A stretch of 16,331 nucleotides of DNA from JAZKDW01 sp040387375 (GTDB lineage: Bacteria; Pseudomonadota; Gammaproteobacteria; Burkholderiales; Burkholderiaceae_D): the NCBI GenBank assembly GCA_040387375.1, contig JAZKDW010000071.1, forward strand, positions 1 to 16,331, read 5' to 3'. Under the pieces are notes generated by a model that saw only the letters and a program-made list of their open reading frames with translations, did no database searches and had not been told where the DNA came from. Below are positions 6,970 to 15,468 of the stretch, piece after piece (positions within the stretch are counted from its first letter, which is position 1; every line of letters starts with the position of its first letter). The translations under genes were made by a program, and so were the position numbers.

Positions 6970-9243
6970 ATGAACCTGACTCCTGCAGATTCGACATTAT
7001 CAGCTGCTCCTAAAAAACGAGCGGCATCGGATCGCTCGTCCAGCAATAAAATTACCAATCCACAAAATGACTCGACGGCGGCGCATGCCGTCGGCGTCGC
7101 TTCGGTCACGCAACTGGCCACCAGGCTTTCCGAATATCTGACCCCCTCGGACCTGAAAAAGGTCAAGGAAGCCTATCGCTTTTCGGATGAAAAACATCTG
7201 GGCCAGATGCGCAAGTCAGGCGAACCCTATATCTCGCATCCGATTGCAGTGGCTGAAATCTGCGCCGACTGGAAGCTGGATGCGCAAGCCATCATGGCCG
7301 CATTGCTGCATGATGTGATGGAAGATACGGATGTCCAGAAAGACGAGCTGATCGAACGTTTCGGTGCGCCGGTCGCGGCGCTGGTGGACGGCCTCTCCAA
7401 GCTGGATAAAATCGAATTCCAGAGCCAGATCGAGGCGCAGGCGGAGAATTTCCGCAAGATGCTGCTGGCAATGGCGCGCGACGTGCGGGTGATCCTGGTC
7501 AAGCTGGCGGACCGCCTGCACAATATGCGTACGCTAGGCGTGATGGCCGCGGACAAGAAGCGCCGTATCGCCCGCGAGACGATGGAAGTGTACGTGCCGA
7601 TCGCACATCGCCTCGGCCTCAACAATATTTATCGCGAATTGCAGGACCTGGCGTTTTCGCACATTTATCCGCTCCGCTACAAGACCCTGTCCAAAGCCGT
7701 CAAGGCTGCGCGCGGCAACCGGCGCGAAGTTGTCAGCAAGATTCTTGAATCCGTCAACAACACGCTAGCCGCCACCGGCATTCCGGCACAGGTCTATGGA
7801 CGCGAAAAAACGCTGTTCGGCATTTATCGCAAGATGCGCAACAAACACCTGTCTTTTTCCCAGGTGCTCGACGTGTACGGCTTTCGTATTGTGGTCGACA
7901 CATTTGCGAACTCCTATGTCGCCTTAGGCACGCTGCATGCGCTGTATAAACCGATGCCGGGCAAGTTCAAGGATTACATCGCCATTCCCAAGCTGAATGG
8001 CTACCAGTCGCTGCATACCACGCTGATCGGCCCCTACGGCACCCCGGTCGAATTCCAGATCCGCACCCAGGACATGCATCGCGTCGCGGAGTCCGGCGTG
8101 GCGGCGCATTGGCTGTATAAAAGCGAAGAAGGCGCGCTGAGCGACCTTCAGCAGCGTACGCACGCGTGGCTGCAATCCTTGCTCGACATTCAAAAGCAGA
8201 CCGGCGATTCCGCCGAATTTCTCGAACACGTCAAGGTTGATCTGTTCCCGGACTCGGTCTATGTCTTTACGCCGAAGTCGACCATCATCGCGCTGCCACG
8301 CGGCGCCACAGCTCTCGATTTTGCCTACACGATTCACACCGCAATCGGCGACCAGGCGATTGGCGCCAAAATCAATCATGAAAACGCGCCATTGCGCAGC
8401 GAACTGCGCAATGGCGACATCGTTGAAATCGTCACCTCGCCAGTGTCACGGCCCAGCCCGACCTGGCTGACTTTTGTCCGTACCGGCAAGGCACGATCGG
8501 CAATACGCCATCATCTGCGCACCATCAATCTGCCGGAATCGATCGAACTGGGGCGCCATTTGCTGGAACAGGCACTGCTTGCGCTGAACCTCAATCCCGA
8601 GATCCCGCCACCGCTTGCGGAACGGCTGCAGAATGAATCGAGCGCAAAATCGCTCGACGAGCTGTATGCCGACATCGGTGTCGGCAAACGCATGGCGGCA
8701 CTGGTGGCGCGCCACATTTCCGGCTTGCTCGACAACGAATCCACCTCTTCTCCGCTGACCGACGGCGACGGCAAGATCCTGCCGGGCAAACTGGACCCGG
8801 TCGTCATCTATGGCAACGAAGGTGTGGCGGTGCAACTGGCGCAATGCTGCCTGCCCATTCCAGGCGATACCATGATCGGGCACTTGAAACGCGATCAGGG
8901 ACTGACGGTCCATACCCCGGATTGCGACATCGCAAAACGCCAGCGCGCCAAGGAGCCGGAACGCTGGATCGAGGTCATCTGGGGCACTGAACTGAACCGC
9001 CGTTTTGACTGCCGCATCAAGGTCCTGGTCCACAATGACAAGGGTGTGCTGGCCCGCGTTGCGGCTGAAATCGGCGAATGGGATGCAAATATCACCTACG
9101 TCGGCATGGATGACGACAAGGACCATCTGATGACACAACTGCGTTTCACCATTCAGGTCGAAGGGCGCATCCATCTGGCGCGCCTGATGCGCAATGTGCG
9201 GCGGGTGCCTAGCGTTGCGCGCATTCTGCGCGAACGCGCTTAG
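6970..9243 (+). CDS. spoT: Bifunctional (p)ppGpp synthetase/hydrolase (SpoT/Rel type)
   Basis: 757 residues, the full long RSH layout. The hydrolase HD domain shows SHP (His90), HDVMED (114-119) and KLADRLHNMRT (178-188), so the hydrolase site looks intact. The synthetase has YGREKTLFGIYRKM (276-289), VYGFRIVV (302-309), GYQSLHT (344-350) and EFQIRT (361-366). The charge motif that separates SpoT/Rel from RelA reads KFKD at 332-335, the basic (bifunctional) type. A TGS domain (about 428-489), the conserved QCC region (623-632) and a C-terminal ACT domain (about 680-757) complete it. The first 45 residues are not conserved. No good ribosome site precedes the ATG, and translation may depend on rpoZ 40 bp upstream. 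The gene ends in three in-frame stop codons. Confidence 0.96.
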   Translation: MNLTPADSTLSAAPKKRAASDRSSSNKITNPQNDSTAAHAVGVASVTQLATRLSEYLTPSDLKKVKEAYRFSDEKHLGQMRKSGEPYISHPIAVAEICADWKLDAQAIMAALLHDVMEDTDVQKDELIERFGAPVAALVDGLSKLDKIEFQSQIEAQAENFRKMLLAMARDVRVILVKLADRLHNMRTLGVMAADKKRRIARETMEVYVPIAHRLGLNNIYRELQDLAFSHIYPLRYKTLSKAVKAARGNRREVVSKILESVNNTLAATGIPAQVYGREKTLFGIYRKMRNKHLSFSQVLDVYGFRIVVDTFANSYVALGTLHALYKPMPGKFKDYIAIPKLNGYQSLHTTLIGPYGTPVEFQIRTQDMHRVAESGVAAHWLYKSEEGALSDLQQRTHAWLQSLLDIQKQTGDSAEFLEHVKVDLFPDSVYVFTPKSTIIALPRGATALDFAYTIHTAIGDQAIGAKINHENAPLRSELRNGDIVEIVTSPVSRPSPTWLTFVRTGKARSAIRHHLRTINLPESIELGRHLLEQALLALNLNPEIPPPLAERLQNESSAKSLDELYADIGVGKRMAALVARHISGLLDNESTSSPLTDGDGKILPGKLDPVVIYGNEGVAVQLAQCCLPIPGDTMIGHLKRDQGLTVHTPDCDIAKRQRAKEPERWIEVIWGTELNRRFDCRIKVLVHNDKGVLARVAAEIGEWDANITYVGMDDDKDHLMTQLRFTIQVEGRIHLARLMRNVRRVPSVARILRERA

Positions 9244-9260
9244 TAATGACTAGTAATTGA

Positions 9261-9824
9261 TCACGGCGCCGGTGGCGCCGGATAACTGACTTGCAGGATT
9301 TCCAGCTCTTCGCTGCCGGCCGGCGTCTGCAAGGTAACCGACTCGCCCTCTCGCGCCTTGGTCAATGCCCGCGCTACCGGGGACACCCAGCTGATCTTCC
9401 CATTCAGGGGGTCGAGCTCATCGATGCCGACAATGGTTACCGTGTGTTCTTCACCTGCATGATTTTCATACGTCACCGTGGCGCCGAAAAAAATCTGGTC
9501 GTTACCATGATGCTGGGTCGGATCCACCACGGCGGCGGCATCCATGCGTTTGGTTAAAAAGCGGATGCGGCGGTCAATCTCGCGCAAGCGCCGCTTGCCA
9601 TAAATATAGTCGCCGTTTTCAGAACGGTCGCCATTCGACGCCGCCCAGTGCACGATGCGCACGACCTCCGGGCGATCGACATCGATCAACTGCAGCAATT
9701 CATCCTTGATGCGTTGATATCCTGCCGGCGTGATGTAGTTCTTGGTGCCGGCCGGAATGGCAGGAAGCCCGCCGTCCAGGTCGTCATCCTCATCGTCCGA
9801 TTCTTTAACAAATGCCTTGTTCAT
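9261..9824 (-). CDS. greB: Transcript cleavage factor GreB
   Basis: 187 residues. GreB enters the secondary channel of backtracked RNA polymerase and stimulates cleavage of the transcript 3' end. The N-terminal coiled coil covers about 30-100 and its tip carries NGDRSENGDYIY (64-75) with the two acidic residues Asp66 and Glu69. KRRLREIDRR at 77-86 is the GreB rather than GreA form. The FKBP-like C-terminal domain includes IVGIDELD (131-138) and PVARAL (149-154). It is longer than E. coli GreB (158) mainly because of an extra N-terminus of about 27 residues with an acidic run (ESDDEDDDLD at 8-17), plus a short Pro/Ala tail. It converges on spoT with 17 bp between stop codons. Confidence 0.95.
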   Translation of the reverse strand: MNKAFVKESDDEDDDLDGGLPAIPAGTKNYITPAGYQRIKDELLQLIDVDRPEVVRIVHWAASNGDRSENGDYIYGKRRLREIDRRIRFLTKRMDAAAVVDPTQHHGNDQIFFGATVTYENHAGEEHTVTIVGIDELDPLNGKISWVSPVARALTKAREGESVTLQTPAGSEELEILQVSYPAPPAP

Positions 9825-9858
9825 CGGGTTCCATTCCAGCTCTCAGCGGCACGATCGC

Positions 9859-10776
9859 TCACACCCGGCGGGTGCCGGTGTAAGCGGCAGCGGTCTGCCC
9901 TGTTTCCAGCGTAAATCCGGCGCCGGCATCGGTACCGAGGGTTTTTACCAGGTAAGGCATCAGTTCGCGCAGCATCGGCTCCAGCGTCCACGGCGGATTG
10001 ATGACAAACATGCCGCTGCTGTGCAGGCCAAATCCGTCCGGTGAAGGGGTACTGACCGACAGCGTGACATTGAGCCAGCCATTGGCGTTGATCCGCTTGA
10101 GCTTGTCGGGAAGCTGGCGCGATTCGAGCCGCTGCAGCACCGGGTACCAGACCGCATACGTACCGGTGGCAAAACGGCTCAGCGCGTCTTCCAGCGTCAC
10201 TCTGACCCGGCGGTAATCGTCCTTGTTTTCGTAAGGTGGATCAATCAGCACCAGTCCGCGGCGCGATGGCGGCGGCAACAGCGCCTTGAGGCCCAGAAAA
10301 CCATCACCGCGCTGGATCATCACACGTTTGCCGCGGGTGCTCGGGCGCTGGCCTTGGGCGGCGGCATGCGCTTCCACCTTGCGGAAGTTGTCTTCCAGGA
10401 TACGGCTGTCGCTCGGATGCAGTTCGAACAGGCGCAAGCGGTCCTGCTCGCGCATGGTTTTATCGGCGCAATACGGCGAACCGGGGTAATAGCGCATCTT
10501 GCCGCTTGGATTAAGCGCCTTGATCAGCTGCACATACTCCGCCAATGGCGCGGGCAGGTCCTTGCGGTCCCACAGCCGGCTGATGCCGGTTTCGTATTCT
10601 GTATTTTTCGCCGCGTAACCACCGTCGAGCGCATACACGCCGGCGCCGGCGTGCGTGTCGATATACATGTAGGCGGTGTCCTTCTGGCCCAGGTAATGCA
10701 GCAACTGGATGGTCACGACATGCTTTAGCACATCAGCGTGATTGCCCGCATGGAAGGCGTGGCGGTAACTGAGCAT
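9859..10776 (-). CDS. rlmJ: 23S rRNA (adenine-N6)-methyltransferase RlmJ
   Basis: 305 residues. It belongs to the RlmJ (YhiR) family, which methylates A2030 of 23S rRNA using SAM. It opens with the family signature MLSYRHAFHAGNHADVLKH (1-19), followed by IDTHAGAGVY (39-48), the SAM-binding motif, and the amino-methyltransferase catalytic motif DPPYE at 179-183. It is about 25 residues longer than E. coli RlmJ, with an insertion near 137-150 and a longer C-terminus. It is 34 bp upstream of greB on the same strand and 78 bp after modB. No convincing ribosome site or promoter was seen before it. Confidence 0.94.
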   Translation of the reverse strand: MLSYRHAFHAGNHADVLKHVVTIQLLHYLGQKDTAYMYIDTHAGAGVYALDGGYAAKNTEYETGISRLWDRKDLPAPLAEYVQLIKALNPSGKMRYYPGSPYCADKTMREQDRLRLFELHPSDSRILEDNFRKVEAHAAAQGQRPSTRGKRVMIQRGDGFLGLKALLPPPSRRGLVLIDPPYENKDDYRRVRVTLEDALSRFATGTYAVWYPVLQRLESRQLPDKLKRINANGWLNVTLSVSTPSPDGFGLHSSGMFVINPPWTLEPMLRELMPYLVKTLGTDAGAGFTLETGQTAAAYTGTRRV

Positions 10777-10854
10777 AGGGAAGGTCTATCGTGGTGAAAA
10801 GGGAAGAAGACCCCCATTTTAACAAGTCCCTCGTCTTCCTACACGAAGCGCGTT

Positions 10855-11580
10855 TTACTTTCCCTGGAAATACCCGGTCTGCCGCCACCGCTCCTGCCGC
10901 TTCTGCAGCAACGTGGTCGCGATCAGCAACAGGAAAGACAGCACCACCAGCACCAGCGCAAAGCCATGGGCGTGCGCATAGTTCAACGTCTGTACCTGGT
11001 CATACAGCGCGATCGATGCCACCCGCGTGACGCCGGGAATATTCCCGCCCAACATGAGCACCACGCCGAATTCGCCAATGGTATGGGCAAAGGCGAGAAT
11101 CGCGCCAGAGTAGACACCGGACTTCGCGAGCGGCAACAGGATATGAATAAATGCCTGCCAGCGGGTCATGCCGAGCGAATAAGCGGCCTGCGCCGTCTCG
11201 ATCCGCAGCATCCGGAACGCGGCAACCACCGGCTGCACCGCAAACGGCAAGCTGTAGACCACCGATCCGACCACCAGGCCGGCAAATGAAAACGGCAGCG
11301 CCACCCCGAACGTCTGCTGCCACCATAACCCGAAGCCCTGCTGCGGCGACAGCAAAACCAGCAAATAAAATCCGATCACGGTCGGCGGCAGCACCAGCGG
11401 CATAGCGATCACGATTTCAACCACGACGGCAAGGCGCGAGCGGCTGGACGCCAGCCACCAGCCCAAGGGCAAGGCAATCAGCATCAACACCAGGGTCGAT
11501 GCCATTGCCAGCCGCACCGTCAGCGCCAGCGACAGCCACAGGTCGGGCGGCAATGCCCAGACCGGCGTGACCGACGCCAT
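10855..11580 (-). CDS. modB: Molybdate-type ABC transporter permease ModB
   Basis: 241-residue inner-membrane permease with about five to six hydrophobic segments (for example 27-47, 54-78, 98-122, 156-178 and 206-224). The cytoplasmic coupling loop AAYSLGMTRWQAFIHILLP (132-150) is the EAA-type motif that docks on an ATPase. Upstream GSVVYSLPFAVQPV and downstream FAHTIGEFGVVLMLGGNIPG (164-183) are typical ModB stretches. The ATG at 11580 shares its A with the modA stop (TGATG), so the two are translationally coupled. The reading frame extends to 11874 but that part is inside modA. No modC ATPase gene follows: the next gene is rlmJ. Confidence 0.92.
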   Translation of the reverse strand: MASVTPVWALPPDLWLSLALTVRLAMASTLVLMLIALPLGWWLASSRSRLAVVVEIVIAMPLVLPPTVIGFYLLVLLSPQQGFGLWWQQTFGVALPFSFAGLVVGSVVYSLPFAVQPVVAAFRMLRIETAQAAYSLGMTRWQAFIHILLPLAKSGVYSGAILAFAHTIGEFGVVLMLGGNIPGVTRVASIALYDQVQTLNYAHAHGFALVLVVLSFLLLIATTLLQKRQERWRQTGYFQGK

Positions 11581-12365
11581 CACCCGCGCACCTGGGGCAA
11601 TGCAAAACCGTGCTTTTTCAGGATCGCCCGGCCGGCCTCCGAACGCAGAAACTTGATATAGTTGAATGCCGCCGGATTGGCGCGTCCCCGGATCGTGACA
11701 ATGGCGCCCTGCTCGATCAACGGATAAACGTCGGCAGGCAAACGCCAGACATGGCCGCCGGGACGGACATGGGCGATGCCGATAAATCCCACCTGCGCAT
11801 TGCCGGTTTCGACAAACTGCGCGGTTTGCGCGACATTCTCGCCAAACACCAGCTTGTGCCTGATCGCCTGCCACATGCCGGCTTTTTCCAGCGCCGCTTT
11901 TGCAGCGCGGCCATAGGGCGCGACATCGGGATTGGCAATCGCGATATGCCTTACCCGGGGATCGGCCAGGATGCGGAAACCCGCATCGAGCGCAAGCGCC
12001 GGATCACGTGTCCACATCACCAGCTGGCCATGTGCATAGACGGTCATCGTGGCGGCGTCGGCAAGACCGGCCTTCGCCAGTTCCAGCGGATAAAACGTAT
12101 CTGCTGATAAAAACACATCGAATGGGGCACCATTTTTAATTTGCGCAAAAAAATTGCCAGAGGAACCGATGCTCGCCCTGACCTTCGCGCCGCCGACACT
12201 CCGTGCAAAACCGGCATTGAGCTCATCAATGCAGGTCGCCAGATCAGCCGCGGCCGCCACCGTGAGAACCGGCGCTGCGAGAACTGCAGAGACCAACAGC
12301 ATGAACGCCGCCAGAGCGCAGGCGACTTTTAATATGACCAGCCGAATGAAGTGGAATGAATTCAT
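11580..12365 (-). CDS. modA: Molybdate-binding periplasmic protein ModA
   Basis: 261 residues. Residues 1-30 are a signal peptide with a hydrophobic core (15-29) and likely cleavage after VLA, near 30/31. The mature protein is the solute-binding component that captures molybdate (perhaps tungstate) for ModB. Family landmarks are LTVAAAADL (34-42), IGSSGNFFAQIKNGAPFDVFLSAD with the oxyanion-binding Ser69 region (66-89), IAIANPDVAPYGRAA (141-155) and VGFIGIAHV (192-200). It is the first gene of the pair. The start has no Shine-Dalgarno, and a TACAAT box lies only 7 nt upstream. Specificity between molybdate and tungstate cannot be read from the sequence with confidence. Confidence 0.92.
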   Translation of the reverse strand: MNSFHFIRLVILKVACALAAFMLLVSAVLAAPVLTVAAAADLATCIDELNAGFARSVGGAKVRASIGSSGNFFAQIKNGAPFDVFLSADTFYPLELAKAGLADAATMTVYAHGQLVMWTRDPALALDAGFRILADPRVRHIAIANPDVAPYGRAAKAALEKAGMWQAIRHKLVFGENVAQTAQFVETGNAQVGFIGIAHVRPGGHVWRLPADVYPLIEQGAIVTIRGRANPAAFNYIKFLRSEAGRAILKKHGFALPQVRG

Positions 12366-12372
12366 GCGGGGG

Positions 12373-12378
12373 ATTGTA
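12373..12378 (-). promoter_or_regulatory. Candidate -10 box of modA
   Basis: TACAAT on the - strand ends 7 nt before the modA ATG, with no good -35 at 16-18 bp. If used, the transcript would begin at or next to the start codon. Only about 50 bp separate modA from the aceA terminator, so a modA promoter must lie close to here. Confidence 0.25.
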
Positions 12379-12415
12379 TCAAGGCTTGGCGCCCTGCCGA
12401 TGATCCGATCCGGGC

Positions 12416-12444
12416 AAAAAAACGCGCCTCTGCGGGCGCGTTTT
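12416..12444 (-). terminator. Rho-independent terminator of aceA
   Basis: A 10-bp perfect stem (AAAACGCGCC at 12419-12428 with 12435-12444) and a 6-base loop are followed on the - strand by seven T (12422-12416). It lies about 60 bp behind the aceA stop and separates aceA from modA. With four T after the stem on the + strand it might act weakly in that direction too. Confidence 0.88.
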
Positions 12445-12503
12445 CTCTCTCAACGGGGAAGTGTCTCCTCCACCCCTCTGCCATCCATCAGAGTCTTCTG
12501 ACT

Positions 12504-13799
<1,296 letters not shown>

Positions 13800-13813
13800 G
13801 GTCGTTTCTCCTT

Positions 13814-14051
13814 AAGTGAAAAGTCAAAATCAAACTGCAAACTCAATGACTAAATCATATTCGGTTTTTTGCATTGCAACAATGTCCTATATAAGACTTA
13901 GAACCAAGTTTAAAGGCATATATATCAAATACTTAGCATTTAAATTCTGCGATGTGAAAAATTATTCCCTTAAATGAAATGAATTAATGCTGCTGTGCGT
14001 TTTAATTTATCACGATGTGAAATTAGTTTTTCGAGTAATGAAATGCGGATG
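13814..14051 (-). promoter_or_regulatory. AT-rich upstream region of aceA
   Basis: No gene in this gap. Base composition falls to about 29% G+C (hand count over 13861-14040), far below its neighbours. Candidate sites for aceA are TTATAT at 13894-13889 as a -10-like box (its -35 is unclear) and a palindrome TTGCA-T-TGCAA at 13869-13879 just downstream of it, placed like a repressor site. Two exact copies of CGATGTGAAA lie at 13950-13959 and 14013-14022, 63 bp apart. TCAC-GAT-GTGA at 14010-14020 forms a short inverted repeat. The role as the aceA promoter region is inferred from position. Confidence 0.5.
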
Positions 14052-14087
14052 AAAAAAAGAGCCATCGCGGCAAGCGATGGCTCTTTT
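14052..14087 (-). terminator. Rho-independent terminator of the MFS gene
   Basis: A 14-bp stem (14055-14068 with 14074-14087, core AGAGCCATCGC) and a 5-base loop are followed on the - strand by seven T (14058-14052). It lies 43 bp behind the MFS stop codon and insulates the aceA upstream region. Confidence 0.9.
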
Positions 14088-14129
14088 CTCAACTGCCCTG
14101 TGCAGCGCCGTGCCCGACGCGGCTTTTTT

Positions 14130-15365
14130 CTATGACACGGCGAGCTCCGGCTTTTCCGCAGACCTGGTTTTCACCGCGGCTGCCGTTACGACCGCCGTCA
14201 CCAGCAACAAGGCAATGCCGATGAACAGCCAGGAAGGATGGCCCGCATCCATCATGGCGCCAAACATCAATGCTGAGCCTGCGACACCGATGTCCAGCCC
14301 GGAATACACCACACCGTAGACACGGCCGGTCGCGTTTTTCGGCGCCGCCTCGCGAATCATCAGATCCCGCGATGGCCCGGCCACACCGGTGCCAAAACCG
14401 ATGGCGCCCATCAGCACGACCGCCATCCAGGAGGGCACGATCGCGGCAGAAACGACCAGCGCCAGCACGCCCGCTGCCAGAAACGCCGCGCCGATGATGC
14501 GGTCATGGCGGGAGGTGCGCGATACGATAAAACCGCCCGAGACCATGCCCGCGGCGGACGCCAGCATGTAGACGGTGAAACTGATGGTTGCCCACGCCAG
14601 CGACATGCCGTACAGCGCGCGCAAGCTGGGCGAGGAAAAGGTCTGGACGCCGCCAATCACCATCGATGTCAGGACAAAGAAGATGAAGCACATCCAGATC
14701 GCAGGCACACGCATGAAATCGAAAGCGCCGCCGGATGCCGGCTCTTCCGTGGCCTTCATTTCCATAGTCTTCACATCGTCAGGGCTCAGGCAATCGCGGT
14801 ACACCACCAGCATCAGCAGCACGACGAATGGGATGAATGCGGCTGCCAGCAACGCTGTGCGCCACCCTGCCAGGCCGGCAATCGTGGTCATGAATATCGG
14901 CGCCGCAGCCCATCCCAGGGTGCCCGAAATGCTGTGCACCGAAAACGCGTGACCCAGTCGCGGCGCAGACACCTTTTTGTTCAGCAGCGTGAAATCGGTC
15001 GGATGAAATACGCTGTTGCCGACGCCGGCCAGGGCCGAAGCCGCGAGCAGCACGCCGTAGTTCGGTGCGACCGCCATCAGCAGCGCGGACACGCCGAGGC
15101 ATCCCAGGCCAAAAAATAGCACCGCACGCGCGCCGATGCGGTCCACGACAAATCCCGCCAGCACTTGCGCGATACAGGACGCCGCAAAAAATACCGTGAC
15201 CAGGAATCCCAGTTCGGCATACGACAGGGCAAACGCGTCCTTCAGCCAGGGAAACAGCGGCGTCAATACCAGCTGGAAGAAATGTGAAACGCTATGTGCG
15301 ATAGCAACCAGGCTGATCACCTGTGCATCCTGGCGCAATGGAATGCTGACCGCAGTAGTCATCAT
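14130..15365 (-). CDS. MFS transporter, Fsr (fosmidomycin-resistance)-like
   Basis: 411 residues with the twelve-helix pattern of the major facilitator superfamily. The loop between helices 2 and 3 holds motif A in the form GFVVDRIGAR (71-80). Helix 1 carries AHSVSHFFQLVLTPLFPWLKD (22-42), which resembles Fsr-like exporters and is the reason for that sub-family guess. A cytoplasmic central loop of about 30 residues lies at 190-218. It probably works as a proton-driven inner-membrane efflux pump; the substrate is unknown. It is read away from an AraC-type regulator 103 bp upstream, its likely controller. Two adjacent Met codons (15365, 15362) could both serve as start. Confidence 0.85.
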   Translation of the reverse strand: MMTTAVSIPLRQDAQVISLVAIAHSVSHFFQLVLTPLFPWLKDAFALSYAELGFLVTVFFAASCIAQVLAGFVVDRIGARAVLFFGLGCLGVSALLMAVAPNYGVLLAASALAGVGNSVFHPTDFTLLNKKVSAPRLGHAFSVHSISGTLGWAAAPIFMTTIAGLAGWRTALLAAAFIPFVVLLMLVVYRDCLSPDDVKTMEMKATEEPASGGAFDFMRVPAIWMCFIFFVLTSMVIGGVQTFSSPSLRALYGMSLAWATISFTVYMLASAAGMVSGGFIVSRTSRHDRIIGAAFLAAGVLALVVSAAIVPSWMAVVLMGAIGFGTGVAGPSRDLMIREAAPKNATGRVYGVVYSGLDIGVAGSALMFGAMMDAGHPSWLFIGIALLLVTAVVTAAAVKTRSAEKPELAVS

Positions 15366-15468
15366 GTTCTTCGGTTGAATGGCAATGCGGAAAGTATAAG
15401 CACAAACCGGCAGTCTGTTTTAAGATAGAAAGACAATTTTTATCGATTTTCGGACAACAGAGTTTTCC
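15366..15468. promoter_or_regulatory. Divergent promoter region between the MFS gene and its AraC-type regulator
   Basis: 103 bp, AT-rich towards the regulator. For the MFS gene a -10 box TATACT lies at 15398-15393 on the - strand, with no clear -35, as expected of an activator-dependent promoter. GACAA occurs twice in the same direction, at 15432-15436 and 15453-15457, exactly 21 bp (two helical turns) apart. This is the spacing common for AraC-family half sites. The repeat is short and may be chance. Confidence 0.4.

Noticed and set aside
8446..9174. 242-residue - strand frame opposite spoT
   Set aside because: It is antisense to the conserved C-terminal half of spoT, with no ribosome site or motif.
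9264..9280. GC-rich hairpin at the spoT/greB convergence as a bidirectional terminator
   Set aside because: The 7-bp stem is real but lies in the last greB codons and no T-run follows on either strand.
11581..11874. N-terminal extension of modB by 98 residues
   Set aside because: It is an alternative frame inside modA; the TGATG junction gives the normal ModB length.
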